The notes under the pieces are model-generated. The model did not search any database. It worked only from the letters and a program-made list of their open reading frames with translations, and was not told the DNA's origin. DNA of 64,000 nt, taken from NCBI RefSeq assembly GCF_022369515.1, contig NZ_CP059724.1:6572001-6636000 (forward strand), written 5' to 3'. A program made the position numbers and the translations under genes. This document shows positions 1 through 8,242 of the stretch, piece after piece (positions within the stretch are counted from its first letter, which is position 1; the number at the start of each line of letters is the position of its first letter). This stretch comes from Paenibacillus sp. 19GGS1-52 (GTDB lineage Bacteria > Bacillota > Bacilli > Paenibacillales > Paenibacillaceae).

Positions 1-2061
1 CTCAGTAAGCTGCTCATCCGTCGTTTTATTAAGAACGGTAACTGTTACAGAATGTGTGCCCTCAGTGAGGGTGACGGCTCCCTTGTAATCTATGATGGTT
101 CCGTCAATATTGATTTTAACTTTTGTTGTGTCAGAGGGAATAGAACCTGTATCAATCGTAAGTACATTGCCCGTTACAACGATCTTCGGATACCCCACAG
201 GAACTACTATGGGCGTGTTTATAATATTTTCAGACAATATCGGACTGTAGTTTGTTCCATCCCCAGATCGGGCTTGGAACGTTACGGAACCAGATTGTGT
301 GATAAGTACTGGTGCGGTGTATCGATTCCATGTTACTCCTGCGTCCAGCGAGTACTCCTTAATCGTAATTCCTGGATCAGCACCGAAATCTACTACAGCG
401 ATAGTGTTATTAAACTTATCTTGCGTTTGTGTCAACATAGGAAGGTTTAACACTACAGACGGTACAAAACCCGTAGGGTATATATTCGATACGCCAGCAA
501 CATATGCCGCCGATCTGAACGAATACAACTTACCCGTGGTAGTGATTCCGAAAACTTCCGCTGCTGAAGTACCATTATCAACAGAGAGTAGACCTGCAAA
601 CTTATCGGAGTTAGCAGTAGACACGGGTGTAAAGTTCGAAGCCGTACTCCAACGGATGATTGAACCGTCAGCTTTCAAGGCCCACGTTACACCCAGGCCG
701 TTAATGATATCTACTACGTCTGCCACTTGATTAAGATCTCCACGAATTCGTTGAGGCGTCAGCCCTATAGTACCCACCACTCCAGCGGCGTTGCCTATAT
801 TACCACCGAATGCATATACGTTACCATCCGATTTCAGGTACCAAATTGTCTTACTGGCATTTGAACCGACAACCTTGACCACTCCAGTTGCCGCGATCGT
901 TGTTGGCGTGGTATTAAACGTTATCGTACTTGCATAAGGGTTAGAATCGGTCATGCTCGCCCCCCAGTAAGACAATGCACCGTTATTTAATAAGGTATAT
1001 CCCGTGTTCGAGTCCATTGGCGCCTGAGGGGTCTTATTGGCTTGCCAGTAGTAATCATGCTTAAACCACTTCTGAACCTTAGATAAGTCGAAAGCAGAAG
1101 CTACAAACGTGGCTGTTGCCCCCGTATTTAGTTCGACTGGTACAAACTCCTCTTTCTTATACGCTGGCCACATGGGATCTTTAGCCGTTAGGCTCGAAAG
1201 AGTGTAATACGTCCCGTTAATCTTGAAATATCTCTTTTCCGTAAATTCCGTAATCACAGTTGCTCTGTAACCACTAACCCACTCATTTCCTACATCATCG
1301 TAGTTAGAATATGCCCCCTTAAAGAATCCTAGATCGAAGTTAGTGGCACTGGTGAACGCGGGAATGTTCGTGATCTGAGCAGGTCTCGCCAGAGTCTGCG
1401 GAGTCAGATTTAATGCATTGTTCCCGACAATGTATGCTTTAGTATCTGTAACGAATAATGCAGTCGGAGCTGCAAGGTTGTACAGTTTTTTCACCCCTGT
1501 AATGGGGTCGCCAGAAACAGGGTCTACCACTTCGGCAGGAACGGTCATATCTTGTTTCGTACCTATACCTAGCTCTCCTGATGCGCCTTGGCCCCACGCC
1601 CACAAGGTTCCGTTTTCCGCTAGACCAAAATAAGCCCTCTTCGCGTAAACGTACTTACTCTGACTCGATATGGCTACAGCATCCACAAATTTCATGTTGG
1701 ATAACTTTACTGGAGTGGCAACATTAGTATAAATATAACCATCTGATCCGAGGTAATACGGCGCTGTAGCCGCACTCTGACGCTCGCCGTAAATCATCTT
1801 TTTGATGGTGGCTGTGTTTGTCGCCTTCGTCATTACATTGTCTTTCATCGAATAATCTGTTCCGTCTCTCATGTGGATCGTGTAATCCACATAATCATCA
1901 TCAAGGTAATAAGAACCCATTATCGAATGCCCTATAGTTACGTTAACTATATCATTTACCGTCGCACCTTCTGCTTTTGTTCCCCACGGAACAAATATCC
2001 CCGTGGCGAAAAGTAATGCGGCTAGTGATGCATTTAGTATTCTTTTTCGTTTCTTAACCAC
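1..2061 (-). CDS. Secreted RCC1-repeat-like surface protein (3' end cut by window)
   Basis: Open from a GTG at 2061 to the left edge (687 codons, no stop), preceded by a ggaggggg ribosome site. The N-terminus is a signal peptide: KKRKR, then a hydrophobic stretch to about residue 25. Residues 145-170 (GTLWAWGQGASGELGIGT) are a clear RCC1/BNR-type propeller blade motif, and further weaker blades follow (SDGNVYAFGG). The last part, with ITIKEYSLDAGVTW, resembles the Ig-like or chitobiase C-terminal modules of secreted adhesins. It is the last visible gene of the Tad-WxL operon, so it is probably an exported, surface-exposed binding protein. The ligand is unknown, and the C-terminus, including any wall anchor, lies outside the window. 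Confidence 0.7.
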   Translation of the reverse strand, partial: MVKKRKRILNASLAALLFATGIFVPWGTKAEGATVNDIVNVTIGHSIMGSYYLDDDYVDYTIHMRDGTDYSMKDNVMTKATNTATIKKMIYGERQSAATAPYYLGSDGYIYTNVATPVKLSNMKFVDAVAISSQSKYVYAKRAYFGLAENGTLWAWGQGASGELGIGTKQDMTVPAEVVDPVSGDPITGVKKLYNLAAPTALFVTDTKAYIVGNNALNLTPQTLARPAQITNIPAFTSATNFDLGFFKGAYSNYDDVGNEWVSGYRATVITEFTEKRYFKINGTYYTLSSLTAKDPMWPAYKKEEFVPVELNTGATATFVASAFDLSKVQKWFKHDYYWQANKTPQAPMDSNTGYTLLNNGALSYWGASMTDSNPYASTITFNTTPTTIAATGVVKVVGSNASKTIWYLKSDGNVYAFGGNIGNAAGVVGTIGLTPQRIRGDLNQVADVVDIINGLGVTWALKADGSIIRWSTASNFTPVSTANSDKFAGLLSVDNGTSAAEVFGITTTGKLYSFRSAAYVAGVSNIYPTGFVPSVVLNLPMLTQTQDKFNNTIAVVDFGADPGITIKEYSLDAGVTWNRYTAPVLITQSGSVTFQARSGDGTNYSPILSENIINTPIVVPVGYPKIVVTGNVLTIDTGSIPSDTTKVKINIDGTIIDYKGAVTLTEGTHSVTVTVLNKTTDEQLTE

Positions 2062-2137
2062 TAAAAATCCCCCTCCATTAATACTGACTTGTTTAGATTC
2101 CTGACGCGGCCATCGTTAAAAACCACTTATTAGCCCC

Positions 2138-2740
2138 TTATAGTCCTGCTGTTGCGGTATAAGTGAATGTAGAGGTATACGTTCCCTGTAGCAAACCTAC
2201 ATGCTGACCATTACTTCCCGTTAATATTTTTGGAACATTCAAGGTATAGGAAACTCCAAATTGATGGGTTCCAGCCCCTTCGGAAGGAATAACCCCAACG
2301 ATCCGGGCATCCTCCGAGGATAGCACCTGATTAACCGCCAGCTCTCCTTTGGCTGCCTGGAAATCAATGGGGGTCCCCACAATCGCATTCGTATACTGCG
2401 TCGAAAACGATACGGAAGATGCCGGAATGACAAACGTTACTGCCTGTCCACCTACCATTTTAGTCAGTGTAAAATCAGTGGCCCGGAGGACGACTCCCCA
2501 ACCCGCCGCCGTACCGCGTGCATCCAAAACATACAGATTGCTAGCGGCGGCCGATGTTTGGTTTTGTTTTACATCCAGCGTAATATCGGTAAAGATCGGT
2601 TTCGTTTGTGTCATTTGCAGTCCGGCCCCAGTGACTACGACTTCCGATTCATCCACATTGGCCGCATCTGCTGCAAAGGCAGATGAAATTGGGAGCATTA
2701 GAACCAGTGCCGTCAAAAAAGTGAATACTATTTTCTTCAT
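2138..2740 (-). CDS. WxL-domain surface protein
   Basis: 200 aa. The ATG at 2740 has an ideal aaggagg site; an upstream in-frame start lacks one. Signal peptide at residues 1-24 (MKKIVFTFLTALVLMLPISSAFA). The rest looks like a WxL domain: a GWGVVLRATDF segment in the middle and a C-terminal beta-rich end with a LLQGTYTSTFTYT-like close. WxL domains bind peptidoglycan non-covalently on Gram-positive cells (family knowledge). It follows a DUF916-type membrane protein and shares the operon with a second WxL protein, the usual grouping for WxL systems. It likely coats the wall or anchors an associated adhesin. The family call rests on pattern and context. Confidence 0.7.
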   Translation of the reverse strand: MKKIVFTFLTALVLMLPISSAFAADAANVDESEVVVTGAGLQMTQTKPIFTDITLDVKQNQTSAAASNLYVLDARGTAAGWGVVLRATDFTLTKMVGGQAVTFVIPASSVSFSTQYTNAIVGTPIDFQAAKGELAVNQVLSSEDARIVGVIPSEGAGTHQFGVSYTLNVPKILTGSNGQHVGLLQGTYTSTFTYTATAGL

Positions 2741-2881
2741 GTTATCCTCCTTGTATCGTTCAATTTCATTCACAACCAGAAAGCAGTTCTTTCAATTAAA
2801 GAGGCACCAACTCCCTTCAGTTTGAGCGAAGTTCAAATGAAACAAAAAATGCAAACCCCATGTCATTGGAATTTGCATTCA

Positions 2882-3994
2882 CTATAGGTGTTGTTCCTGC
2901 GCCTTGTGTTCCATGGCGGGTTGCACGGTAGGTGTCTCTTCGTCTTCATTCTCTTTTTTGCGTTTCCATAACAACAGTAGAAGCCAGAACAGCAAAACAA
3001 AGAATAGAATGATGATCACCATGATGATGATCAGTATCCATTCATGTAACAGCAACCAGTCCCAAAAGGTCTGCGTTACCTCGATTTTCCCAGCTGCCGT
3101 CAACGACTCCTGGGAGGCTCTGGATTGTTCTGAAGACACGTTAAAGGAGAATGTCCGGCTAATCGTCTTACCTGAGAACGTTGCCTCGTAAGTTACCTCA
3201 TATTCCTCCGGCAGTAGCAATTTGTCTTCAATGATGTAGACCATATCTGCTGTTGTGCCTGCATAGATGGAATCGGCAATATAATCCTGCTGAAACAGGA
3301 CTTGCCCTTGGCTGTCCTGCACTCTGATTTTGCCGGTTGGTTTCTCAAGTATCGTGCCGCGATCACTTAATTTAATCGTCAATCGGGAATGACCGGTACT
3401 GATATAATCATGCTGAAAAGCATCAATACTCATGTCATGCTTGGCCTGATCTGGCTTATATTCCAGGACCATTTGTACTCCACTTCGATTGACCACATCG
3501 ATGGCCACCGAAGCCTGCTGCCCCTGCGTATTGGTTTCATGTTCTTCGGCCTTGATCAGTTCTTCGGCGGCGATCACTCCCACGTATTGTCCTGGACGAA
3601 TATCTTCCGGCGCGGTCAATTGGTAGGTAAAGCTCCGCTCTTCTCTAGGCTCCAGGGTGACTTCCTGAGCCCCTTGCGGATTCACCCACGCTCCCACCAG
3701 GGATAACTTCTGTTCCTTCTCAGAAAAACTTCGGCCCCCATTCTGCGCCGGAAGCGCATCTGCTGGATAGAGCTTAATTTGTAACGGCTCGGCCTTTGCG
3801 TTCCGAACCAAGAACGTGTACTCTCTTGAATCCCCCGGCTGAACCTGATCTTTGTAGTACCCCCGGCCCTCTTCCACGGCCTTGACCGGGGACAAGACAA
3901 AGGAACTGTCAGCACTGGCTACGCTGGACAGCCACAAACAACAAATGAACACCATACTCAACATTGCCAAGCTTTTTCTAACCTTTATCTCCAT
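2882..3994 (-). CDS. DUF916/DUF3324-type WxL-interacting membrane protein
   Basis: 370 aa from the ATG at 3994 (gaggtttt site); the longer reading frame overlaps the preceding gene. A signal peptide ends near ASA, followed by two beta-sandwich regions: SSFVLSPVKAVEEGRGYY with PGQYVGVI (DUF916-like), then a DUF3324-like second half. A single strong membrane helix near the C-terminus (WILIIIMVIIILFFVLLFWL) precedes a charged tail starting KRKKENED. This topology, extracellular body plus C-terminal anchor, matches WxL-interacting proteins that tether WxL proteins to the cell surface. It lies between two WxL genes, which supports the assignment. The specific binding partner is inferred only. Confidence 0.8.
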   Translation of the reverse strand: MEIKVRKSLAMLSMVFICCLWLSSVASADSSFVLSPVKAVEEGRGYYKDQVQPGDSREYTFLVRNAKAEPLQIKLYPADALPAQNGGRSFSEKEQKLSLVGAWVNPQGAQEVTLEPREERSFTYQLTAPEDIRPGQYVGVIAAEELIKAEEHETNTQGQQASVAIDVVNRSGVQMVLEYKPDQAKHDMSIDAFQHDYISTGHSRLTIKLSDRGTILEKPTGKIRVQDSQGQVLFQQDYIADSIYAGTTADMVYIIEDKLLLPEEYEVTYEATFSGKTISRTFSFNVSSEQSRASQESLTAAGKIEVTQTFWDWLLLHEWILIIIMVIIILFFVLLFWLLLLLWKRKKENEDEETPTVQPAMEHKAQEQHL

Positions 3995-4013
3995 ATGAAA
4001 ACCTCTATTCTCT

Positions 4014-4637
4014 TTAGATCCCTGACACAAGGGTAAATGTAAGGTTAGCGCTATATTCACCGGCCATTAGCCCCACCCGTTCTCCGGGCGAGATACGATC
4101 CGTGCTAGTAACCTCGGCCACCTCAATGAGCGAGGGCAGATCCACCTGCAGCAGCAGATCGGCGCTGTATATCCCGCGCCCATATCCTTCCGTCGCCTCC
4201 AGAACAACTTGGGGAGCACCGGAAGCAAATACCCCCGAACCGGTAGTGATCCCGTCTGAGCGTTGCTCTGAGGTTACCCCAGACACCTGGTATGAAGCGT
4301 ACCCTGCGGGAATTCTCGCCTGGATATTTCCTTCCTGCACCGTGTGCCGGATCGTGAAGTCGTCCAAAGACACGACATATTGCCATCCAGAGTCGCCCTG
4401 ATATTCGATCTCTAGTTTCATCGACTGTGTGAACTGAAGCTTTCCGGAAACATCCAGCCTGACCTGCGCCGGATGACCGGCGACACGCAAGCTGCCCAGG
4501 GGATCGGCATAAACAGCGTAGGTGGCCGACATGACCGTTTCCGGAGCCTCCACAGTAGGTTTCTCATTCTCAGCATGAGTCACCGGAGCACTCCCGATGA
4601 GCATGAACAGCCCTAACCAAAGGTACAATCGCTTCAT
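4014..4637 (-). CDS. WxL-domain-like secreted protein
   Basis: 207 aa. ATG at 4637 behind gaggagg. Signal peptide at residues 1-22 (ends THAEN). The rest is beta-rich with a GWQYVVSLDDFTI segment resembling the first WxL motif and a C-terminal GLMAGEYSANLTFTLVSGI close like that of the protein at 2138-2740. Both proteins are about 200 aa and nearly all WxL-like domain, so they look like paralogues flanking the DUF916 protein. It starts 13 bp after the SAF-domain gene, linking the WxL set to the Tad pilus genes in one transcript. A role as a wall-bound pilus accessory is inferred. Confidence 0.65.
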   Translation of the reverse strand: MKRLYLWLGLFMLIGSAPVTHAENEKPTVEAPETVMSATYAVYADPLGSLRVAGHPAQVRLDVSGKLQFTQSMKLEIEYQGDSGWQYVVSLDDFTIRHTVQEGNIQARIPAGYASYQVSGVTSEQRSDGITTGSGVFASGAPQVVLEATEGYGRGIYSADLLLQVDLPSLIEVAEVTSTDRISPGERVGLMAGEYSANLTFTLVSGI

Positions 4638-4649
4638 ACGTTTCCTCCT

Positions 4650-5333
4650 CTACGGAAGAAGTGTGCCTGCAGGCAGCAGGTAGACCTTCCCCGTTTCTTG
4701 AAATTCCATCAGCAATCCGGCTTGCTGCGGAGTCACCTCAAGCACTACCACGGCGGGAATCAAGCTGCCGCCGTCTGTCGGATCGGGAACCTTCCCTTCG
4801 GCGTTCAGCCGTTTCACAACTTTTAAGCCTGCCAACTCCGGAAGGACCATACGTTTGGACTGCCCAGTCGCCGTATCCGTGACATAGGCAAAGGCATCCA
4901 CCCGAATACCGGGCTTGACCTCGTCCCCTGAGGACAAAACCAGATCCGTCTTTACCCCGATTTGCCGCATGCCCTCCTTCAAAGAGACCGCAGCCCCCAT
5001 GCCGGAAGTTGCTGCCGTAGTGACCAACGTCTTGCGAATCGGCGCTCCCTGCATGAAGCCATACTTAGAAGCGTAGGCATCACTGAAATCCAGCTCATCT
5101 GCTGTTTCCAGCGCATCCTCTGGTACCTCGCTGATCACGACCTCGCGGAATTTCAATTGATCCTTGGTGATCGGCATGTAGGGATCAATGGTAGTCTTAG
5201 CGACAATAACCTGCTTCGTCTGCACTTTCTCGGCAATGTTCTTGTTATTCAGTTGAAACGCAACCAGCGCAAGGATCAGTCCGAACAGGACGATCAATGC
5301 GCTGCGGGTGTATTTATTCCATAACTTTTTCAA
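4650..5333 (-). CDS. SAF-domain pilus assembly protein, CpaB/RcpC-like
   Basis: 227 aa from a TTG at 5333. One N-terminal membrane helix (residues 11-27) is followed by a SAF-type beta-clip (VIVAKTTIDPYMPITKDQLKFREV), then a second region with GMRQIGVKTDLVLSSGDEVKPGIRVD that matches the CpaB/RcpC layout. In Tad systems this protein sits at the envelope and helps pilus assembly or stabilisation. It directly follows the TadE-like genes and precedes the WxL genes, so it lies at the junction of the two modules. The helix plus SAF architecture is clear; the exact role in a Gram-positive pilus is not established here. Confidence 0.7.
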   Translation of the reverse strand: MKKLWNKYTRSALIVLFGLILALVAFQLNNKNIAEKVQTKQVIVAKTTIDPYMPITKDQLKFREVVISEVPEDALETADELDFSDAYASKYGFMQGAPIRKTLVTTAATSGMGAAVSLKEGMRQIGVKTDLVLSSGDEVKPGIRVDAFAYVTDTATGQSKRMVLPELAGLKVVKRLNAEGKVPDPTDGGSLIPAVVVLEVTPQQAGLLMEFQETGKVYLLPAGTLLP

Positions 5334-5353
5334 AGGCTTGATCCTCTCCCTCT

Positions 5354-5773
5354 TTATTTGTAGATACTCTCATAGGGAATATTGCGGTGAATGGTAACCG
5401 GATAGGTCACGCCAGGGATGGCAAAAGAAACATGAGTCCGAAAGACCACATCGATCCAGGGAACATCACTTGAATCATAGGTCAGCTTCAGTTCAAAGCT
5501 GCTGTCTTTCATGATTGGATTCTCCAGGGCAGAGCTCAAATGCAAGGACTGGATAAACGCTTCTCTTGTCGCGGCTCGCAGCGTGTTCTGTTCCAATTGA
5601 ACCAAACCTTGCTGGGCGTCCGTTACGATACCGGACCGGATAATCCCCGCGTCAATGGCATGCTCGATCGCTCGGCCATTGGAGTCATAGACACTGTCCA
5701 CGACCAGAAAATCCATAATCAGCACCGTCAGGATCAGGCCGAACAGGATCGCTCCGCATACCTTGATCCACAT
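5354..5773 (-). CDS. Single-pass membrane protein, TadE/TadF-like pseudopilin
   Basis: 139 aa with gggggag before the ATG. One N-terminal membrane helix (residues 5-26) is followed by a helical stretch (AIDAGIIRSGIVTDAQQGLVQLEQNTLRAATREAFIQ) and a beta-rich end. This is the general build of minor pseudopilins, but no classic prepilin cleavage motif is visible. It starts 1 bp from the preceding TadE-like gene and lies within the pilus operon, which is the main evidence for its role. No family is recognised with confidence. Confidence 0.5.
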   Translation of the reverse strand: MWIKVCGAILFGLILTVLIMDFLVVDSVYDSNGRAIEHAIDAGIIRSGIVTDAQQGLVQLEQNTLRAATREAFIQSLHLSSALENPIMKDSSFELKLTYDSSDVPWIDVVFRTHVSFAIPGVTYPVTIHRNIPYESIYK

Positions 5774-5774
5774 G

Positions 5775-6200
5775 CTACTCCCCCGTCCTGTAAAATTTGT
5801 GCGCTAGGCCGGACACATGAACTTGAATCGGCACCGTATAGTTCACGCCGACCGCTTTCAGCGCAAACACGTTGTACTCCCGGATCGCTGTCACTTCCAG
5901 GAGATTGCCGCGCTGGACCGGCTTCGGTGTGGCGGTAAAGGAAACCTTTGCCGGATTCATACCCATACTTTGGAGCAGCCCATCGAAACTTGTCCGAGTC
6001 GCTTGGTCTGCTCCGTTCTCCACCTTCATGACCTGGAGTACCTCATTTGCTGCGGTGCGAAGATTGGACCGGATCATCACATACTGAACAATGGTCACGG
6101 CAATGAGCGCAATAATGAGCACAATGAGCAGCAGAAAGAAGATGGAAATAATCCCATCTCCGCGCTCACTCCGACAGAACTCTTTCCATCTGCGCTTCAT
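5775..6200 (-). CDS. TadE-like pseudopilin
   Basis: 141 aa from the ATG at 6200 (aagga site); a TTG 18 bp upstream is less likely. The N-terminus reads MKRRWKEFCRSERGDGIISI, followed by a long hydrophobic helix. A charged leader, then ERGDG and a membrane helix, is the form of TadE-like proteins and Flp-type prepilins, where a prepilin peptidase cuts after G or A. The remaining 100 residues are soluble. The small Flp-like protein encoded just upstream shares the same ERGD signature, suggesting the same processing enzyme. No prepilin peptidase gene is visible in the window. Confidence 0.6.
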   Translation of the reverse strand: MKRRWKEFCRSERGDGIISIFFLLLIVLIIALIAVTIVQYVMIRSNLRTAANEVLQVMKVENGADQATRTSFDGLLQSMGMNPAKVSFTATPKPVQRGNLLEVTAIREYNVFALKAVGVNYTVPIQVHVSGLAHKFYRTGE

Positions 6201-6210
6201 GATGTGATCC

Positions 6211-6450
6211 TTAATCAAGTGAATTCATCTTGCCAAAAATCTTATCGACGACGAAGGTATTAATCTGTGCCTTGAACAACAGATAGACCGCGATGAACAG
6301 CAACAGCGTGATCAGGATACCAATAACCCATTGCATCGCGTCCCCGCGTTCATCCTTGCGAAAATGATCTAATCGGGAGGCAATCGTTCCTGAAGTATTC
6401 ACCACTACCTGTTTTGTACCTTCAACCATTTTCTTCATCAACTTCTTCAT
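6211..6450 (-). CDS. Small Flp-type pilin-like protein
   Basis: 79 aa. Positively charged N-terminus of about 35 residues, then KDERGDAMQWVIGILITLLL and a single membrane helix (about residues 41-62) with a short tail. Length and layout fit Flp/Fap major pilins, including the conserved negative residue near the start of the helix. It lies directly after the TadC-like gene, the usual position for a pilin gene in Tad loci. It is the best candidate for the main pilin subunit. Sequence similarity to known Flp pilins is weak by eye. Confidence 0.55.
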   Translation of the reverse strand: MKKLMKKMVEGTKQVVVNTSGTIASRLDHFRKDERGDAMQWVIGILITLLLFIAVYLLFKAQINTFVVDKIFGKMNSLD

Positions 6451-6475
6451 TTGTAATTCATCCTCTCATTTTGGG

Positions 6476-7354
6476 TTATAGGGAATTAAAGGCTCCGAAC
6501 ATCTGGATCAGCATAAAGAAAAAGAACACTACCACATGGACAATCACCATTCCGTAGAAGAGATTCATCTTCCCTGGATTGCCTCGGGTGCGTTCCTTCA
6601 GCGCAAGCTTGCTTAAGCTACGCAGATCATTTTTGACACTATTCAGATCTTCTTCTGCCTCGTGAAACCCCTTCTCGGCCACCACATTGACGACCGACAC
6701 AAAATCATACACCACCGGTACATTGACCTCTTGAGCAAACACCTGTAAGGCATCCTTCTGCGACATCGTGCCCATATTCGCCACCAAACGCTTTAAGAGC
6801 GTGGACAAGGTCGGTCCGCAGCGTGTGCTCACCTCTTGAAAAATCACATTCAGCGGTTTGCCGACTTCAAGAGCCGTAATCATTTTGCTGATAAGAAACG
6901 GCAAGTCCGCAATCAACTGATTTTGCCGCTGCAGGTAAGCCGCAGGGATGCGCCGCATCTGTAGCCAATAAAACAAAAACGAGAGCACCGGACCCACGGC
7001 AGCAAAAAAAACCTGCTGCACCATCCCTGCCAACACAAGTGCGAAGCCTCCCGGCAATGCTGCTTGTACGAGTGCTTTCGCCAGGTGAAATTCATAACTT
7101 TCCGGGTACCCCAGCATCGCGTACATTTCGCGCTGTTTGCTGCTTCTTCGTTCCCCTTGGCCTTTTGTCAAATGATCTGCCACCGAACGAACAATGGCAT
7201 TCTGCTGCATCCGCAGCCGTTGTCCTTCCGATTGATTAACCAGCGATGCCAGATTCACCAGTTGCTGCTGCCGCTGGAACCCGGGAATCAATAGCCGAAG
7301 GATCGGTATACCGACGATCAGCGCTGCCAAGCCATAAAGAATGGATGTAATCAT
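6476..7354 (-). CDS. TadC-like type II secretion F-domain membrane protein
   Basis: 292 aa with aaaggaggtg before the ATG. Membrane helices at the N-terminus, near residues 95-130 and at the C-terminus surround a cytosolic helical T2SSF domain (DLPFLISKMITALEVGKPLNVIFQEVS; FHEAEEDLNSVKNDLRSLSKLALKER). In Tad systems TadB and TadC form the inner-membrane platform contacted by the TadA ATPase. It follows the TadB-like gene by 12 bp. The F-domain assignment is by motif and neighbours. Confidence 0.75.
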   Translation of the reverse strand: MITSILYGLAALIVGIPILRLLIPGFQRQQQLVNLASLVNQSEGQRLRMQQNAIVRSVADHLTKGQGERRSSKQREMYAMLGYPESYEFHLAKALVQAALPGGFALVLAGMVQQVFFAAVGPVLSFLFYWLQMRRIPAAYLQRQNQLIADLPFLISKMITALEVGKPLNVIFQEVSTRCGPTLSTLLKRLVANMGTMSQKDALQVFAQEVNVPVVYDFVSVVNVVAEKGFHEAEEDLNSVKNDLRSLSKLALKERTRGNPGKMNLFYGMVIVHVVVFFFFMLIQMFGAFNSL

Positions 7355-7366
7355 GGTTCACCTCCT

Positions 7367-8242
7367 TTACAAATCATCCAGATTCAGCCGCAACAGCTTA
7401 TCCTTCTTCCATAGTCCAATCATCACCGACACGATCATACTCGCCAGCAGCAGCTTGCCGATGCCGGTCTGCAAAGTTGTCGCCGCTTTGAATTCTGCCA
7501 CCAGCTGGCTCTCCAGATACCCAAACAGGAAAGGGAAGATCAGGCTGATGCCAAAGACCACAAACGGCTCCATGCGCTTCTTTTCATTCTCCAGGTCGAT
7601 CTCTTGCAACAGTTGCATATCGGAAGCCATATCCGTAATGCTCTCCCGGATGCCTTCTACTGAACGGGCATGAAACCCGTCCTTGTTCCCGGCCATCACC
7701 TTCTCACAGAAGTCATCGAACTTCTTGAACTGCACCGCCTGTTTCATTTGATCCAGCGCCGTGGGAACATCCAGACCGATTCGCAGCGACACGAACATCT
7801 GCTCAAACAAAGGGACCGTCACGCCACTCATCATGGACAGTGAGGTCTCCAGTGACTTTTGCAGCGACTTGCAGTCTCTGAACTTGGAAGACAGCAGCCG
7901 TAAATTGGCCGGCAGATTCATGAGCACTTCTTTTCTACGGTTGAACTTCACCGTCGAAATGATCATCTTGGGGATAATGATGCCCATGGCGACCCCCACA
8001 CCCACAAACCAAATGTTAGCTGTCCAGTAGGCGACCCCAGCCCCCAAGCCGAAGGAGATCCCGAGAATTTGCACATAATTACGCCATTCCAAACGAATGC
8101 CTGCCGCTTTTGCTTCCGCCTGAGTTTTTTCAAATCCAAAAGCGATCCGTAGCCTTTTGGAACGACTGGTGGCTACCGGAAGAAACGAGAAAATGCCAAA
8201 GGAGATCAGCAAGCCTGCGATCAACAGCAGAATGGACATCAT
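7367..8242 (-). CDS. TadB-like type II secretion F-domain membrane protein
   Basis: 291 aa. It overlaps the end of the ATPase gene by 4 bp (ATG/TGA), so it is translationally coupled. Helices lie at residues 2-22, around 58-95 and two at the C-terminus, with a cytosolic T2SSF region between (NLPANLRLLSSKFRDCKSLQKSLETS; SVEGIRESITDMASDMQLLQ). It is the usual partner of TadC in the pilus platform. The order ATPase-TadB-TadC matches the canonical Tad arrangement. Confidence 0.75.
   Translation of the reverse strand: MMSILLLIAGLLISFGIFSFLPVATSRSKRLRIAFGFEKTQAEAKAAGIRLEWRNYVQILGISFGLGAGVAYWTANIWFVGVGVAMGIIIPKMIISTVKFNRRKEVLMNLPANLRLLSSKFRDCKSLQKSLETSLSMMSGVTVPLFEQMFVSLRIGLDVPTALDQMKQAVQFKKFDDFCEKVMAGNKDGFHARSVEGIRESITDMASDMQLLQEIDLENEKKRMEPFVVFGISLIFPFLFGYLESQLVAEFKAATTLQTGIGKLLLASMIVSVMIGLWKKDKLLRLNLDDL

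Noticed and set aside
299..730. Plus-strand frames near the left edge
   Set aside because: They lie opposite the open RCC1-like secreted protein, which reads without a stop to the edge.
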